Positions 23,172 to 23,402 of a stretch of DNA of 23,402 bases are shown piece after piece; the stretch's first letter is position 1; the number at the start of each line of letters is the position of its first letter. The stretch comes from Phycisphaerales bacterium UBA3158 (GTDB lineage Bacteria > Planctomycetota > Phycisphaerae > Phycisphaerales > SM1A02): positions 1 through 23,402 of the forward strand of contig DEYM01000167.1 of assembly GCA_002364555.1 (NCBI GenBank). The letters run 5' to 3'. Below the pieces are notes generated by a model. It searched no databases. It saw nothing but the letters and a program-made list of their open reading frames with translations, and was not told where the DNA came from. A program made the position numbers and the translations under genes.

Positions 23172-23402
23172 CTAGTTGCGATTGCTTTCTTCACGAAGCA
23201 TGGACTTCACAGGGGGCCAGATGATGATGTCGGCTTCCGAATCATCCTCGGCATGCATCTGCCCGACTCCGTCTTCCATGTCCTCACCGATGCTGTAGAG
23301 AAGACCGGTACCGGCCTTCAGCCATATGCGGTCCACTCCGATGTCCAGAGCCGTCCGCTTGTCCAACAGTCGATAGCGGAACGTATCCAGATCGAAGAGA
23401 TA
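23172..23402 (-). CDS. C-terminal end of an unknown protein (cut by window edge)
   Basis: The minus frame is open from the window edge to a TAG at 23172-23174 and gives 76 residues, starting YLFDLDTFRYRLLDKRTALD. It contains WLKAGTGLLYSIGEDMEDG and a C-terminal ADIIIWPPVKSMLREESN. A LYSxGxDxxDdG stretch followed by an acidic segment and a PP motif is a C-terminal pattern I associate with large planctomycete proteins of unknown function, but I cannot name the family. The start and most of the protein lie beyond base 23402. It ends 30 bases before trxB on the same strand. Confidence 0.65.
   Translation of the reverse strand, partial: YLFDLDTFRYRLLDKRTALDIGVDRIWLKAGTGLLYSIGEDMEDGVGQMHAEDDSEADIIIWPPVKSMLREESNRN

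Noticed and set aside
1..23402. tRNA genes, CRISPR arrays, insertion sequences or prophage genes
   Set aside because: I looked for tRNA-like T-loops, regular spaced repeats, transposase motifs and terminal inverted repeats in the gaps and saw none; the gaps are too short for most of these.

Overview
The window reads as a GC-rich, tightly packed chromosomal segment of a Gram-negative bacterium. Every stretch longer than about 215 bases carries a gene. LpxB (lipid A), a MltA-type lipoprotein and a TatA subunit point to a two-membrane cell with peptidoglycan. Three unrelated Na+-coupled amino-acid carrier families within 9 kb suggest a marine or sodium-based lifestyle. Several proteins resemble those I associate with Planctomycetota, perhaps Phycisphaerae: the HNH nuclease with a long N-terminal domain, a membrane protein with a short zinc ribbon, a histone-H1-like lysine tail, and carriers with large loop insertions. 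That placement is an inference from gene style, not from a marker gene. I see no rRNA, tRNA, CRISPR array, insertion sequence, integrase or other sign of recent transfer.

Layout. 1-251 (-): start of a Lys/Ala-rich histone-like protein. 353-1321 (-): accA. 1400-2215 (+): proC. 2209-4334 (-): a two-gene ABC-2 exporter (permease and ATPase, ATGA overlap). 4409-6981 (+): a long UbiD-family decarboxylase coupled to a small zinc-ribbon membrane protein. 6983-8218 (-): mltA. 8379-9580 (+): tatA and truB. 9715-10347 (-): HNH nuclease with a good sigma70-like promoter, next to a perfect 17-bp stem-loop. 10562-13355 (-): an unknown acidic protein, a YkgJ-type cysteine-cluster protein, and a secreted cyclophilin-FKBP double prolyl isomerase. 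13481-17791 (+): an NSS-family transporter, an AGCS-family transporter and a small protein with a PD-(D/E)XK nuclease-like pattern. 17788-18912 (-): lpxB. 18988-22173 (+): a possible 19-codon leader ORF, aspS and a DAACS-family symporter. 22170-23402 (-): trxB and the C-terminal end of an unknown protein.

How the genes fit together. Most are housekeeping: fatty-acid synthesis (accA), proline synthesis (proC), lipid A (lpxB), murein turnover (mltA), Tat export (tatA), tRNA modification and charging (truB, aspS), thiol redox (trxB) and envelope protein folding (the double isomerase). The NSS, AGCS and DAACS carriers would give broad Na+-driven uptake of amino acids. Gene packing is extreme: coupled starts (ATGA, TGATG, TGAgATG), and convergent neighbours that overlap at their stop codons, twice through a shared CTAG.

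I found no clear new multi-gene defence or metabolic system. The observations most worth a second look are a leader ORF with three Asp codons coupled to aspS, the PD-(D/E)XK-like protein, the large loop insertions in two adjacent amino-acid transporters, the repeated C-terminal segment in the UbiD protein, and the cyclophilin-FKBP fusion with a His-rich tail.
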